64,000 nucleotides of DNA from Intestinibacillus sp. Marseille-P6563 (GCF_900604335.1 NZ_UWOD01000001.1:496001-560000), one strand, 5' to 3'; counted from the stretch's first letter, positions 31,348 through 41,280 are shown. The notes: generated from the letters alone by a model not told the origin. Numbers and translations are program-made.

Positions 31348-32271
31348 ATGCCTACAATTCAAGATTTCGAAAAAGGGATTCAAAAATATTTTCGGTCGTG
31401 CGCTTTTTTAGCTGATTCATCCGTAACCCAACGTCGTCTTGTATGTGATAAACTGATCGAATATATGAGCGACAGAAAGAATGAGCAAATCACCGTCGAA
31501 ACATTGATTGACTTCCGCAACAGCATGGATGAATTTAAGCCCAGCACGATAAACAAATATATGCGTATCCTAAAATCTATCTTCGCTTGGATGCTTGATA
31601 TGGGTATATGGTATGGAGGAAATCCGGTGAGAAAGAACATGGAAGTTCCTCAGCATCAGCACGAAATCAAGAATGTTCTGAACGATAACGATATGATGCG
31701 AATTGTCAGGAGACGCGAAGATGCAGAAAAGAGTATTGTATACTTACGTAGACGTGCTATTACTCTGCTGCTTGTCACATCTGCCATGCGCGAATCTGAG
31801 TTGATCGAATTGCGTCCCATTGATTTAAACTGGGATAAAGGCACAATATATATTGCTAATGGTAAAGGCGGAAAAGATCGTACTGTGCTATTTTATAGTG
31901 TTGCGCAGGAAGCCGTAAAGGAATATATGAAGTTTCGTCCCGAATCTGCCACAGACCAAGATGCAGTATTCTTGGCAAATGATTGGAGAGGTGCACATAA
32001 GTTGGACCGGCGCAGCATCATTACGGATGTAAAAGAATACATTCGAAGCACAACAGGACGGACGGATATTTCTCCCCACTCGCTTCGTCATACTGCTGCT
32101 AGATATATGTTATCGAATGGTGTTCCAATGGCAGAGATTCAAGCACTGCTTGGACATTCTACAAGTGCAATCACAGAACATTATGCGAAGCTTCTCGCGC
32201 CCGATGTCACTCCGATCAATTCAGCATCAACAGCGTTTGACAAAGTATATCCCCACGGAACATCTGTTTGA
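31348..32271 (+). CDS. int: Tyrosine recombinase/integrase
   Basis: 307 aa from the ATG at 31348 behind AGAGGGTTTTATT; an earlier ATG at 31321 is in frame. It has an N-terminal SAM-like core-binding domain (ITVETLIDFRNSMD...TINKYMRILKSIFAWM) and a complete catalytic set: Arg in SAMRESEL, Lys in NGKGGKDR, HSLRHTAA, LGHSTSAITEHYA with the nucleophile Tyr. It would integrate or excise the prophage. It lies between the miniature element and the tail genes. No attachment site is recognisable. Confidence 0.93.
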   Translation: MPTIQDFEKGIQKYFRSCAFLADSSVTQRRLVCDKLIEYMSDRKNEQITVETLIDFRNSMDEFKPSTINKYMRILKSIFAWMLDMGIWYGGNPVRKNMEVPQHQHEIKNVLNDNDMMRIVRRREDAEKSIVYLRRRAITLLLVTSAMRESELIELRPIDLNWDKGTIYIANGKGGKDRTVLFYSVAQEAVKEYMKFRPESATDQDAVFLANDWRGAHKLDRRSIITDVKEYIRSTTGRTDISPHSLRHTAARYMLSNGVPMAEIQALLGHSTSAITEHYAKLLAPDVTPINSASTAFDKVYPHGTSV

Positions 32272-32290
32272 GTTCCGTGGGGATTTTTTT
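32251..32290. terminator. Terminator between integrase and tail genes
   Basis: CCCCACGGAA pairs with TTCCGTGGGG around a 12-base loop, followed by ATTTTTTT. The stem overlaps the last codons of int. It separates convergent int and late genes; the T-run favours ending int. Confidence 0.87.
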
Positions 32291-32295
32291 GTGCG

Positions 32296-33348
32296 TCAAG
32301 ATGTTGGCATATTGTTTGAAACATAGTTGTTTGTGCCATTGTCTGTTACGCCAGACCAATGTGTGAATGATGTACCACCTTGATATGCCACACCGCCATT
32401 GCATGTAACATTATTATACGATGTTCCTGTTCCCAATGTAATTCCGTTTCCTGCTGCAAAAGTATTCCCCATAATGTTGTTGCAAGCACACACATGGTTT
32501 GTAGTTGAGCCTGATCCTGATTGCAAAGAAAGCGAACCATAAAAAATATTTCCGATCAAAGTGCATTTTTGGCAGTCAGTCATAGTTACATTTCCAAAAA
32601 AACTATTGAAATGCATAAATGTATCCGTTTTTTGAGCGATTGCACCACATTCAACAAATGAAATTCCATTAAGTGAGCAGTTTTCAATATATGAATTGCT
32701 GAGTGAAAGCGTACTAGATATTAGTGCGCTATTATATGCATGGAGAGAAAATTCATCGGAAGGCGGAATGATGGCATTCACACTTTCTCCTTCCATATAT
32801 ACATTCGAAAGATATAAAATTCCTGTGGAAGTTCCATATTTAATTAAAAACTGTGACGGAAATGAAAGGTTAGATAAAGTAATCCCCCTCATATATAGAG
32901 TATTGTCAAATGAATTGTCCATATATATAAGCGAAGAAACATTTTGATCTGATGATGTAATCTTCACAGTGTTTGGGAAATATGTTCCACCATCATTTTT
33001 TGAACCATATTGTTGTCCTTCAATCATAATATTCGATAGTGGTAAGATTGGATTGGAAACAGTATACGTGCCATCAAGAAGTAAAATGTTTGCTCCTATT
33101 TCTGTCGCCTTTTGAATAGCTTGGTTGATCTCCACTTCGTCCGAAGCCCCGTCACATATATAATCACAAGTAGAAAGCGTGGCACCGCTTTGTGTTGTTC
33201 CGACAATAATATATCCTCGTCCAGATCCGCCGATTCCATCCAAATTTTGCAATGTATCAGTGATTGCTTGTAACTCTGATGCATTGATCGGTGGCGATTG
33301 ATTGTTTATCCATGTAGGGCTTATATATCTTCCGTTTGAAATTGGCAT
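32296..33348 (-). CDS. Tail spike with right-handed beta-helix, 350 aa
   Basis: The N-terminal 60 residues look like a virion-attachment part (NGRYISPTWINNQSPPINASELQAI). Then comes the pectate-lyase-like start CDYICDGASDEVEINQAIQKATEIGANILLLDGTYTVSNP. The rest is a run of Asn/Ser/Ile-rich beta-helix rungs (SNIMIEG, LSLSNSYIENCSLNG). It is the last gene of the late operon and probably binds or degrades host surface glycans. No catalytic residues can be assigned. Confidence 0.82.
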   Translation of the reverse strand: MPISNGRYISPTWINNQSPPINASELQAITDTLQNLDGIGGSGRGYIIVGTTQSGATLSTCDYICDGASDEVEINQAIQKATEIGANILLLDGTYTVSNPILPLSNIMIEGQQYGSKNDGGTYFPNTVKITSSDQNVSSLIYMDNSFDNTLYMRGITLSNLSFPSQFLIKYGTSTGILYLSNVYMEGESVNAIIPPSDEFSLHAYNSALISSTLSLSNSYIENCSLNGISFVECGAIAQKTDTFMHFNSFFGNVTMTDCQKCTLIGNIFYGSLSLQSGSGSTTNHVCACNNIMGNTFAAGNGITLGTGTSYNNVTCNGGVAYQGGTSFTHWSGVTDNGTNNYVSNNMPTS

Positions 33349-33371
33349 GTATAATTCATCCCTTTCTGTTC

Positions 33372-33668
33372 TTAAAGCTGATCGCCTATTCCAAAGCTGA
33401 CTGCAATTGCATTACTCATGCCATACCAATATTGCACCAAAACCATATCGCCAATTTGAGCAGATGATAGCGCTGCTACATATGGAATATTAAATATCTG
33501 GGTATCATTTGGCTGCATAACTCCAAGTGTTGTACCATTAGGGGTAGTAACAACAGTCACCTTTTTCATGCGAATGCAGTTTTTTGTTTGATTTTGAATT
33601 TCTTGAATAATCTTAGGTCGCAATTCGTTCCATGCTCGTACTGCTTCCACCTGATCTTGATTTTGCAT
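33372..33668 (-). CDS. Small tail/baseplate protein, 98 aa
   Basis: A short protein with a beta-rich second half (KKVTVVTTPNGTTLGVMQPNDTQIFNIPYVAALSSAQIGDMVLVQYWYG), like a small OB or gp5-like domain. Position between baseplate hub and spike suggests a tail-tip component. Confidence 0.7.
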   Translation of the reverse strand: MQNQDQVEAVRAWNELRPKIIQEIQNQTKNCIRMKKVTVVTTPNGTTLGVMQPNDTQIFNIPYVAALSSAQIGDMVLVQYWYGMSNAIAVSFGIGDQL

Positions 33669-33682
33669 GTTGTGGTATCCCT

Positions 33683-35176
33683 CTATTCGTTTGCAATCAA
33701 AGTCACATCTACGGTATAAAGCCCCGGATTCCCAACGTTCACTGTGGTAGCACCGCTTTTATCGGGTGTCTTGGCAGATACATTCCACTCACCATAGGTA
33801 GGAACTGTGAATGTAGCTGTTCCGGTTGAAACCGCTGTTAATGTGGTGTCACTTAATGTAAGTGTTACTACTGCCCCGGCAGTAACAGTAACTACGACTG
33901 TTGCATAAATCTGTGTGGACGGGAGTGGATATGGGGATGCAGACGGAAAATCATTCACGCTGGTACAGTTGATCTGCATTTTACCACCTTGCGCGATGGA
34001 GCGCGTAAAACCTGTAATCAAATGACGTTCTATTGGATTACCGCTTTTGTCCATCCTGCGAACCGTCGCCAAATTGTTTTCGGTGATATGGAAAAGCTGG
34101 GATGATTCGATAGTAACAGATTTTTTGAGTACGGTATTTCGCTTCAAATAGTATTCAGCGAGTTCTTGACATTGCTCGTCTGCGTAATAGCTTGTTTCAT
34201 CAAATATTTTGGTACGCATTCCTAAAATTCCAGTGTTGGTATCGCTCGAAGGGTCTTGATTTACTGCACGTCCGGACGGAACATGATTTCCATTGATGGC
34301 CTGTCCAATAACAATAATGTCATTGAATACTTCTGTGTTTTGAACGGCATAGGTGGCTCCCAAAAACTCGCCAGTCATGGGGGAGAAGTTCCATATAATA
34401 GGCTTGTCACTATCAAGAATATCTTCATAGGCTGCATCAACACGAAGTTGACCGTTTTGATCGTATCCAATCCAACCCACAAGCATTTTGTTGAGTTCAA
34501 GCAATATATCCGCAAATGTAACATTGTTGCTATCGAAACGTGCAGTATAGGGCGCATTTACCCACGGTTGTGTGGTGCCATCTGCTAATGTAATTGTTTT
34601 GTTGTTGTAGTATGTGGTGTATATCGGGGGTAAACTGTCTATCGGTAGACCATTGCCACGATCTCGTTTCAATATTCCCGAAATGCCCGTTAAAATATTT
34701 TCTCCGCGCTCAATCAGCGCCCATCCCTCAAGATTACCAAACAATGTTCCATCTAACATTGCCCACTTATCCACCAATGTATAACGCACTATTTTTTGGT
34801 TTGGAAGAAAGCTTTCTTCTGGATTTTTGACATAGAACACGCCTTGAGGAAGATAGAAGTCTGACCCGTCTGGCATAACAAGACCTTCCATCAGGCGTAT
34901 TTGTGTTCCAAACCACACGTTATTGACATTGTAGTCATACTCTTGGTTTATGTTGGAAAGTGTGACCGTTGCTTGTCTACGCTGCCCATTTTGGAGATTT
35001 ACAGCCAGTTCCCCTTCTTGTATGAATGCTCCCGATCTAGGATTTTGAGGATTGTTTGAAACAGAAAATGCAATAGACCCGTCCGGCTGTAAAAAATCCA
35101 GCCGGGCGAGTTTGTAAAAGCTACCGCCTTTAATTGCATTTAAGTACATATCCCATGTGGTTTGATTGATTGCCAA
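33683..35176 (-). CDS. Baseplate/tail-hub protein with C-terminal Ig-like domain, 497 aa
   Basis: Residues 1-410 have features of Gram-positive phage tail-hub proteins (KLARLDFLQPDGSIAFSVSNN..., TVTLSNINQEYDY..., VLKKSVTIESSQLFHITENNLATVRRMD). The last 80 residues are an extra Ig-like module (VTVTAGAVVTLTLSDTTLTA...YGEWNVSA) also found in the next tail proteins. It lies in the usual place after tail-fibre genes. Confidence 0.75.
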   Translation of the reverse strand: MAINQTTWDMYLNAIKGGSFYKLARLDFLQPDGSIAFSVSNNPQNPRSGAFIQEGELAVNLQNGQRRQATVTLSNINQEYDYNVNNVWFGTQIRLMEGLVMPDGSDFYLPQGVFYVKNPEESFLPNQKIVRYTLVDKWAMLDGTLFGNLEGWALIERGENILTGISGILKRDRGNGLPIDSLPPIYTTYYNNKTITLADGTTQPWVNAPYTARFDSNNVTFADILLELNKMLVGWIGYDQNGQLRVDAAYEDILDSDKPIIWNFSPMTGEFLGATYAVQNTEVFNDIIVIGQAINGNHVPSGRAVNQDPSSDTNTGILGMRTKIFDETSYYADEQCQELAEYYLKRNTVLKKSVTIESSQLFHITENNLATVRRMDKSGNPIERHLITGFTRSIAQGGKMQINCTSVNDFPSASPYPLPSTQIYATVVVTVTAGAVVTLTLSDTTLTAVSTGTATFTVPTYGEWNVSAKTPDKSGATTVNVGNPGLYTVDVTLIANE

Positions 35177-35182
35177 TCTTCA

Positions 35183-35740
35183 TCACCCGTTCAAAATCTT
35201 ATCGCGTTCTGCCAAGGTAATGTCCCCTTTTTGAACAGCTATATCAACCAATGATTTTGTCCAAAGTCCACGAGTATAATTCTTCTGAACTCTTATCGCA
35301 GCGCTGGAAAGTTCTGTTTCAGCGGAAATAGTTTCCGAAGTCATAGTCATTGCCATAACTTGAGGCGTAGCTTCTGAGGCCGGCAATGCCATCATTACTT
35401 GCGCTTCCAATGCTGCGGCAATACGTTCTTCGTTAGTAGGTTCATTAGCAAAAGGAGGATTATCCTCAAAATCACTGATTGCCTGTAAATAGTCATCGTC
35501 AGATTGACATTGGCTGAAATCGCATCCGATCCGCTTGTAATGCTCAACAGTTGCATTGAATTCCATCGCAACAGAACCATTGATAACGCTATTTGAAATT
35601 ATCATTTTGGCATCTGGATTCTGCGCCCATGCATATCGTTCAAGCCATTCTTCCGCAGTAAAATGATTTTTACCTGTATCCTTATCCCGCCCCGGTGTGT
35701 AAATGTCAGATTTTTTATCCCAAAGTTTGTACTTATTCAT
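35183..35740 (-). CDS. Tail-associated protein, 185 aa
   Basis: Starts NKYKLWDKKSDIYTPG, a form seen in phage tail accessory proteins, with a helical middle and an XkdX-like end (GDITLAERDKILNG). It probably helps tail-fibre assembly. Exact role unknown. Confidence 0.68.
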   Translation of the reverse strand: MNKYKLWDKKSDIYTPGRDKDTGKNHFTAEEWLERYAWAQNPDAKMIISNSVINGSVAMEFNATVEHYKRIGCDFSQCQSDDDYLQAISDFEDNPPFANEPTNEERIAAALEAQVMMALPASEATPQVMAMTMTSETISAETELSSAAIRVQKNYTRGLWTKSLVDIAVQKGDITLAERDKILNG

Positions 35741-35761
35741 AGCGTCCTCCTTTTGTTATAT

Positions 35762-37756
35762 TTAATTTCCTGTATATACTTCAACGATATTTGACCAATA
35801 AGCATTTGGATTTCCTGAACTCGATCCACTCTTTCGTCCTCCGGCGAACAAGGCGTAGTATCCATTAGAAACGGATGTAAGTAGGTCCCTTGGAACTTGC
35901 AATGATGTTGGAGTAGAACGTGTCAATGATGAATTGAAAGCATAAGCAATATCTTTTGAGCAGAAAATAGAGTAAAATCCGCAAGTGCTAGATGCTCCGT
36001 TAGTTCCTATGTTTTTGGGCAATTCGTTTAATATGGTACGAGTCAAGGACGAGTCATATACATTTACAATTTGTTCGGACACAAATATTACATTGTTTCC
36101 GTTTGTGGCAGCAGTTAAATAACTCAATGGTTCACTGAGGGGCATGCATGAAGTTTGTGTAAGGTTTTCATCATAGGATATTGCATTATCTAGTGGGGTG
36201 CTTCCAAAATACCCTCCTACAAACAATGCATAATTCCCTACATGACCGCTAGAGTTATTTACCCGTAATGTTGAATCCGATGCGGGGGTTGTCTTTGTTA
36301 AATTATCATCATATGCAGTCGATGCTCCAGCATAATTGTTAGATTGCGCTGAAACAAATAGGGCATATATTCCTACTGGTTCTGCGCTCGACTGAAATGC
36401 CCCTCCATTTAGACTTTCTGGTTGTGTTCGCGTCAAATTTGTATTATAAGCTGTTACATACTCAGATTGGCCTATAATTCCATAATCCGAATTGTAAGTT
36501 GCTGCCCCATTTGCAACGGAATATCCATAAAGATCGGATGCAACATTTTGTGTGAGAGACGAATCGTATGCCACAGTTTCAATTCCTAAACCTGAATTAG
36601 CCGTAGATGTGAGACCTCCGGTAATTATCATATATTCTCCTGCTAATGTACTTACCGAATTAGTTCTGCCAGCAGTAAGAGACGTAGCCCGTCCATAATA
36701 TTGTGCCGTCGGAACTGGCTCCAATGTTGCGGTATAGGAGGCGGGAACACTTATATTTACAACATTCGTTGATCTTCCATCCGCAAGCTGCGCAGAGACT
36801 TCCCAATCTCCTGGCGATGTAAGTAGAATAGTTGCTGTTCCATCCGAAACTGCGGTAAGTTCTGTTGCGCCATTTATAGCAGTAACGGTTGCTCCTGAAT
36901 CCACCGTTACCACTAGTGGGACTGCAAAGGTATTTCCTTCATAGGTTCCTTGGACTCCAAAAATGCTAATTCCACTTTTTATATTAGCGGGAAGCAAGTT
37001 TGTATCGCCCTCAATCGTTTGCACACCAGTAAGATACTGTTGAGCAGCGATGGTTTGATTTGACGTGGATGGAGTGATGGTTTGTGCGCCTTGGACTGCG
37101 AGTTGTTGAGTGGCACTTTCTGTGCCTTGCTCCACATACCCAGCATCTTGTGTTGCACTTGCTGTAATCAATCCGCTACTATTAACAGTGATCGATGGTA
37201 TAGCTTGCGAAACGGTATCAATTGCTTTTGATACGGCTTGCGCATAGTATCCAGCAGGAACGGAAATGGATGCGCCACTAATTGTTACACTTTCATCATT
37301 ATTTGTTGGTATTGTTCCAGTAATTTTGCCGCTTCCAACATAAGCTGTATATGGCGAAAGTATGGTATTTGCTGTGGCGGTTGCATCAGATGCCAGTGAA
37401 CCGGGGGTCACGTTTCCTGTAATTTGTTGCCCATTGACCCAAGCAGTTTCGCCAGATAAAATACTATTTTCTGTTGCCGTTCCTTGGGTTTGGCTCTCAA
37501 GGGATTTGGAAGATATCTTCCCCTCTCCATCATGATATCCATATGGAATGTCAAACGATTCTCCGGCATTCAATTCTGCCGATACTGCGCCGCAATTTGG
37601 CATAGTTCCGGTGACAGGCGAGTTGTTGGCCAAATAGAATTGTTTTCCAAGCAAAACATCTGCATCCGCGCCTGCGTTTTCAAGTTGCGGCAAATTCGGG
37701 TCAGCGGCTATGATATATTGTCCAGGACCCGGAACTTCAAATGTTACTTGTCCCAA
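35762..37756 (-). CDS. Tail fibre with propeller-like repeats, 664 aa
   Basis: Residues 1-270 hold short repeats with ITG[NT] ends (TAWVNGQQITGN and TAYVGSGKITGT), as in phage fibre shafts. Residues about 280-345 form the Ig-like module (VTVDSGATVTAINGATELTA...GDWEVSA). Residues 355-664 contain about six 45-50-residue repeats with a Y-[DN]-x-[SN]-L-T-[RQK]-T core and G-x-Y-[AI]-[LI]-F-[VA] strands, resembling a kelch-type beta-propeller. It is a likely receptor-binding protein. Confidence 0.78.
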   Translation of the reverse strand: MGQVTFEVPGPGQYIIAADPNLPQLENAGADADVLLGKQFYLANNSPVTGTMPNCGAVSAELNAGESFDIPYGYHDGEGKISSKSLESQTQGTATENSILSGETAWVNGQQITGNVTPGSLASDATATANTILSPYTAYVGSGKITGTIPTNNDESVTISGASISVPAGYYAQAVSKAIDTVSQAIPSITVNSSGLITASATQDAGYVEQGTESATQQLAVQGAQTITPSTSNQTIAAQQYLTGVQTIEGDTNLLPANIKSGISIFGVQGTYEGNTFAVPLVVTVDSGATVTAINGATELTAVSDGTATILLTSPGDWEVSAQLADGRSTNVVNISVPASYTATLEPVPTAQYYGRATSLTAGRTNSVSTLAGEYMIITGGLTSTANSGLGIETVAYDSSLTQNVASDLYGYSVANGAATYNSDYGIIGQSEYVTAYNTNLTRTQPESLNGGAFQSSAEPVGIYALFVSAQSNNYAGASTAYDDNLTKTTPASDSTLRVNNSSGHVGNYALFVGGYFGSTPLDNAISYDENLTQTSCMPLSEPLSYLTAATNGNNVIFVSEQIVNVYDSSLTRTILNELPKNIGTNGASSTCGFYSIFCSKDIAYAFNSSLTRSTPTSLQVPRDLLTSVSNGYYALFAGGRKSGSSSGNPNAYWSNIVEVYTGN

Positions 37757-37771
37757 ATATTTTTCCTCCTT

Positions 37772-40171
37772 TCATGGTACTTGCTGCGTTTCGGTATACT
37801 CTCCCATTGCGACTGTAATTGTGGTTCCGCTGGGAGCAGTTACAGTAAGATATGCGTAAACAGGTCGAATTTCAAGCCCTACATAATAGGTTTGTCCTTG
37901 ACTTATGGTAATTGTTTTGGTTTCAACCGACCCGTCTAACATACCGGATACCGTCCATTCTCCGGCCGTGGGCGGATCATATTGAATCGGAGCAGTATAG
38001 ATAGAAACAAACGAATAAGTCCCATTCGATATTGTGATTTCACTTCCAACGGGAGCAGTAACAATGATCTGTGTATCGCTTTGAGGCTGTACGGGTGGCA
38101 CAAGATCATTCCATCCGTTATCTCCACTTTGACAGATTACAGATGCACCATTTATCGGCCCACTTTCCATCCATGGAATAGACCCGAAATACGGCTGTGG
38201 CGCTTGATTATCTCCTGTCTGCATGGTGATCGCTGCTTGGGTTTCTATTCTCCAAAAGTTTCCTTTTCTGTCTCGCAGGAACTTAGGGTCGGTGCTGGTA
38301 GATAACTCCCACAATGCAGTGGCTTGCTCAACTGTATCAATATAACGATTGTTTACCATATCTACTTTCCCGATATATCCGGTTAATGTAGACGAAATAT
38401 AATTATACGAGGTAGGTTGGCGAGTCGGATACGGAGTGAAATTCTGTAACATATTCGGTGTATTGTTGTTTGTAAGTGCATCCGTAGACACATTGTTGCG
38501 GAAAATATGCACACCATTGACATGATACACACCATCTGAATTTTGTATGCAGTCTAATACGGTCCAGTTCCAGTGCATTGGGAATACTATATTGGATGGC
38601 AAAGCATCTGATACATACTGTGTTTCTCCTAGCGCAAACACATAATAGGTATAATTCACCTGATTTCTATATCCTTCATCCACAATTTCTGTGGTAGATA
38701 TGTCTAAGTTTGCTACCAGAGATAGAGCGCTGTCACCTTGCGCTTGCCGATATAATGCCACGCCTACCAAATTTTCATTTGGAGTTATGTTCCCAGCATT
38801 TAGGCCGGTATCGTTGAATGTGGCAAGAAATAACGTATCAAGCCCCCATGTGGGTTCATATTGCAAATCATAGAGTAGGTCATGGAGTGAATCACCCGAA
38901 ACCTCTCCATCAAGGGCTGTTATCCATTGGCATATTTGTTGTCCATAGAGTGTAATGCTTGATATGTTCGGCTGCACCCATGTCAATGGGGACTTGACAG
39001 CATTCCATATAATCATTCCAGAATCAGGATACAATATATTGGACGGATATAGCGATTCGCTAGGGAACAGCCCTCCTTTATAGGTCGCATAGTATACATG
39101 AAGTTCTCTTGGTGTAATTACAATGCGGAGCGGCAGCGACGATTGAATAGAATCGATTGTTACAGAACCAACTATGACATCTCCATTCATGATTGAAATG
39201 GACTCTGGCGTTACGTTAACATTGATCGTTCCGTTTATGGATAGAGCCGGAGATGTTCCGTTTGGTGGATAGAACGATGACCACGCAATCGACCACGGAG
39301 TTTCGAAGTCCATAGGTGCGCCGTTCTTTTCATCCCAAGTCACAGACGAACCTAGCGGAAGATTCAAATTGCCGTTTTCAATCGTATAGTTCCCATTAGC
39401 TGTCCCAGGGATGTACGACACACGCGACCACCGAACCAATATGCCGTCATAAATTCCCGGACAGGCTTCGACATATCCGGTGAAGTCGCTTACTGCATAT
39501 TGAACAGTAAATTCTTGCCATCCCGTATCTGCTTGCATTCCATACTCGGTCTGAATCTGGCAGCGTACTTCATAAGTAGTTCCAACCAACAAACCGTCAT
39601 AAGTGACTTGGATATCCTCTGTTCCAAAGATTTCTCCTGAATCTTGGATCGGAGAATCTTCGCTTCCTTTAACTGCAAGCTGCCATCGGAACCAATCCAG
39701 AGAATCGCCTTGCGCTTGAGAGTAGTCGGCTGTAAATGTTGCCATTCGGCTTGTAACCGGTGACGTAAATGCTTGAATTGAAATGGTCGGCTCTGATCTT
39801 GTCCAGAAGAAGGATGGCGAAATCTGTTCGAGCGACCCTCCACTCCACCATTGCGTGATAAGCATTTTATATCCGCTTTCGAATCCGTTTGAAAGACCGC
39901 TCAGTGCTGATGCTTGGACCGGAACATTATAAAACTGCACTGTTCCAGTGCTGCTTGTGCCGTAAAATGGTGGATTGACTGGCGTTTCTCCGCTGTCGAA
40001 CACTTTAGATGATTCTTCTGTGTTCTCGAAAATTTGAATCTGGTATGCTGTCAACGCAGACGAACCATTGACTTGCCATGATATTGTTAAGTCCTGCGTG
40101 ACATCAATAACGCCACCACCCACACCCGCGAAAGAGGACGGAAATATGTTGGTCGGCTGGAATAGTGGCAT
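37772..40171 (-). CDS. Tail protein with fibronectin-III-like domains, 799 aa
   Basis: ATG at 40171 with AAAGGCGGTGATGTG. The N-terminus holds repeated Fn3-like domains (LTISWQVNGSSALTAYQIQIFEN..., TYEVRCQIQTEYG...), the middle has a jelly-roll/LamG-like stretch, and the C-terminus ends with two short Ig-like segments (IIVTAPVGSEITIS... and LTVTAPSGTTITVAMG). Likely an elongated tail-fibre or tip protein. It starts the left late block, behind its own promoter and two leader hairpins. Confidence 0.75.
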   Translation of the reverse strand: MPLFQPTNIFPSSFAGVGGGVIDVTQDLTISWQVNGSSALTAYQIQIFENTEESSKVFDSGETPVNPPFYGTSSTGTVQFYNVPVQASALSGLSNGFESGYKMLITQWWSGGSLEQISPSFFWTRSEPTISIQAFTSPVTSRMATFTADYSQAQGDSLDWFRWQLAVKGSEDSPIQDSGEIFGTEDIQVTYDGLLVGTTYEVRCQIQTEYGMQADTGWQEFTVQYAVSDFTGYVEACPGIYDGILVRWSRVSYIPGTANGNYTIENGNLNLPLGSSVTWDEKNGAPMDFETPWSIAWSSFYPPNGTSPALSINGTINVNVTPESISIMNGDVIVGSVTIDSIQSSLPLRIVITPRELHVYYATYKGGLFPSESLYPSNILYPDSGMIIWNAVKSPLTWVQPNISSITLYGQQICQWITALDGEVSGDSLHDLLYDLQYEPTWGLDTLFLATFNDTGLNAGNITPNENLVGVALYRQAQGDSALSLVANLDISTTEIVDEGYRNQVNYTYYVFALGETQYVSDALPSNIVFPMHWNWTVLDCIQNSDGVYHVNGVHIFRNNVSTDALTNNNTPNMLQNFTPYPTRQPTSYNYISSTLTGYIGKVDMVNNRYIDTVEQATALWELSTSTDPKFLRDRKGNFWRIETQAAITMQTGDNQAPQPYFGSIPWMESGPINGASVICQSGDNGWNDLVPPVQPQSDTQIIVTAPVGSEITISNGTYSFVSIYTAPIQYDPPTAGEWTVSGMLDGSVETKTITISQGQTYYVGLEIRPVYAYLTVTAPSGTTITVAMGEYTETQQVP

Positions 40172-40200
40172 CACATCACCGCCTTTCTATAATAAAAAAA

Positions 40201-40233
40201 GGCCGCAACCTGCCCAATGCAGATTACAGCCCC
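40201..40233 (-). terminator. Diverged late hairpin in leader of 40171 gene
   Basis: The minus strand has GGGGCTGTAATCTGCATT... ending GGCCTTTTTTT. It is a diverged copy of the hairpins at 48077, 54824 and 58995, and lies just upstream of the ribosome site of the 799-aa gene. Confidence 0.6.
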
Positions 40234-40274
40234 AATCGACTTTCTTCTATCCCCAACCGGAAAGAAACTGAAAA

Positions 40275-40338
40275 GGCGCAGAACTCACCAAAGCATACCT
40301 AGACTTGTATTCTGGTACGTTTTGGCGCGTTCCGCGCC
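40275..40338 (-). promoter_or_regulatory. GGCGCG leader hairpin of the left late block
   Basis: On the minus strand GGCGCGGAACGCGCC starts a stem closed by GGTGAGTTCTGCGCC and TTTTCAGTTTC. A -10 box TATAAT lies at 40368-40363. The arrangement and sequence copy the leader of antirepressor D (27877). It implies that late genes here have their own attenuated promoter. Confidence 0.68.
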
Positions 40339-40397
40339 GCATCAATCATATTATTTTATATTATTATATCACACATAAACGGAAAATGCAAGAGCAA

Positions 40398-41177
40398 TTA
40401 TGAAGGAGGGCCAAATGATACGGTCAAACCACCGCCGATCTCTACCTCACCGCCGGTCATTAACTTAGCATTGCGATATACCGCGATATGTCCGGTCTGT
40501 GAAGTATCGCCAAATATCTCATTCACGACGCTTCTACCATCTGGCTTTCGTACAAAGCAGTTGCCGCTTCCGGACACCAATGTGATATTATACACGCCAG
40601 GTGCAATATCTTTACCAATCTCGTAAACTCCCGCTGAAAATTCATAGCTTTGTGTTGAATCTTCTAACCCCGAACCGTTTGTTCCTTCGGTTGGGTCAAC
40701 GACAGGCCCATTGTAATCAATGTGTCCAAAATCTGATGATATTTTCAAAAAATCCGTATTCCCCGATTCATCTGTTTGTACATCAGAATCATCCGATTCT
40801 TGGCTACTAACCGCAGGTTCATCCATGCTTGCGGCGTTCTTGTTTGAAAGAAAGTCTTTTAATTTTAATGCGCCAAAAGCACCACCGCCAATAATCGCAA
40901 GAGCCAATATGGTGACTATGATTTTTTTCATAATGGATTTTTTCTTCTTTTTCACGCGCTTCTTATCGGGCTGGATACTTTCGGATTCTTTTGTACGTTG
41001 TTGGGCAACTATTCGCTGCATGGCATCACGATTTAACGCCGGGTCTGCCTGATAAATGTTTTCTGGAAATTCTACGCGAGTTCCGCATTTCGGGCATGTT
41101 CCAGCCCCGCCAAATTCGCACCGCAGTTTTTGTCCGCATTTCGGGCAGGCTACAACCACTTTATCTCTGTTTTCCAT
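40398..41177 (-). CDS. Zinc-ribbon membrane protein with exported domain, 259 aa
   Basis: Residues 8-38 form a zinc ribbon (CPKCGQKLRCEF...CPKCGTRVEFP). A Lys-rich stretch leads to one membrane helix at about 88-105 (IIVTILALAIIGGGAFGAL). The exported part ends with YEIGKDIAPGVYNITLVSGSGNCFV, a beta-domain common in secreted Firmicutes proteins. It is the membrane counterpart of the secreted protein beside cassette A and is divergent from cassette B. It interrupts the late gene order. Confidence 0.8.
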   Translation of the reverse strand: MENRDKVVVACPKCGQKLRCEFGGAGTCPKCGTRVEFPENIYQADPALNRDAMQRIVAQQRTKESESIQPDKKRVKKKKKSIMKKIIVTILALAIIGGGAFGALKLKDFLSNKNAASMDEPAVSSQESDDSDVQTDESGNTDFLKISSDFGHIDYNGPVVDPTEGTNGSGLEDSTQSYEFSAGVYEIGKDIAPGVYNITLVSGSGNCFVRKPDGRSVVNEIFGDTSQTGHIAVYRNAKLMTGGEVEIGGGLTVSFGPPS

Positions 41178-41213
41178 AGCTATCCTCCCTTTTAATCAAT
41201 CTCTATACCCTAC

Positions 41214-41268
41214 TTTTATTTTACCATATCAAGAATCCATTTCCAATACAAATGCAAAGAAATATTTT
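41214..41268. repeat. 55-bp cassette left-border repeat (copy B)
   Basis: Near-identical to 29164-29218 (two differences), in the same position relative to the RHH promoter. The divergent protein genes on its left are unrelated in sequence. Confidence 0.82.
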
Positions 41269-41280
41269 TGGGAAAACGCC

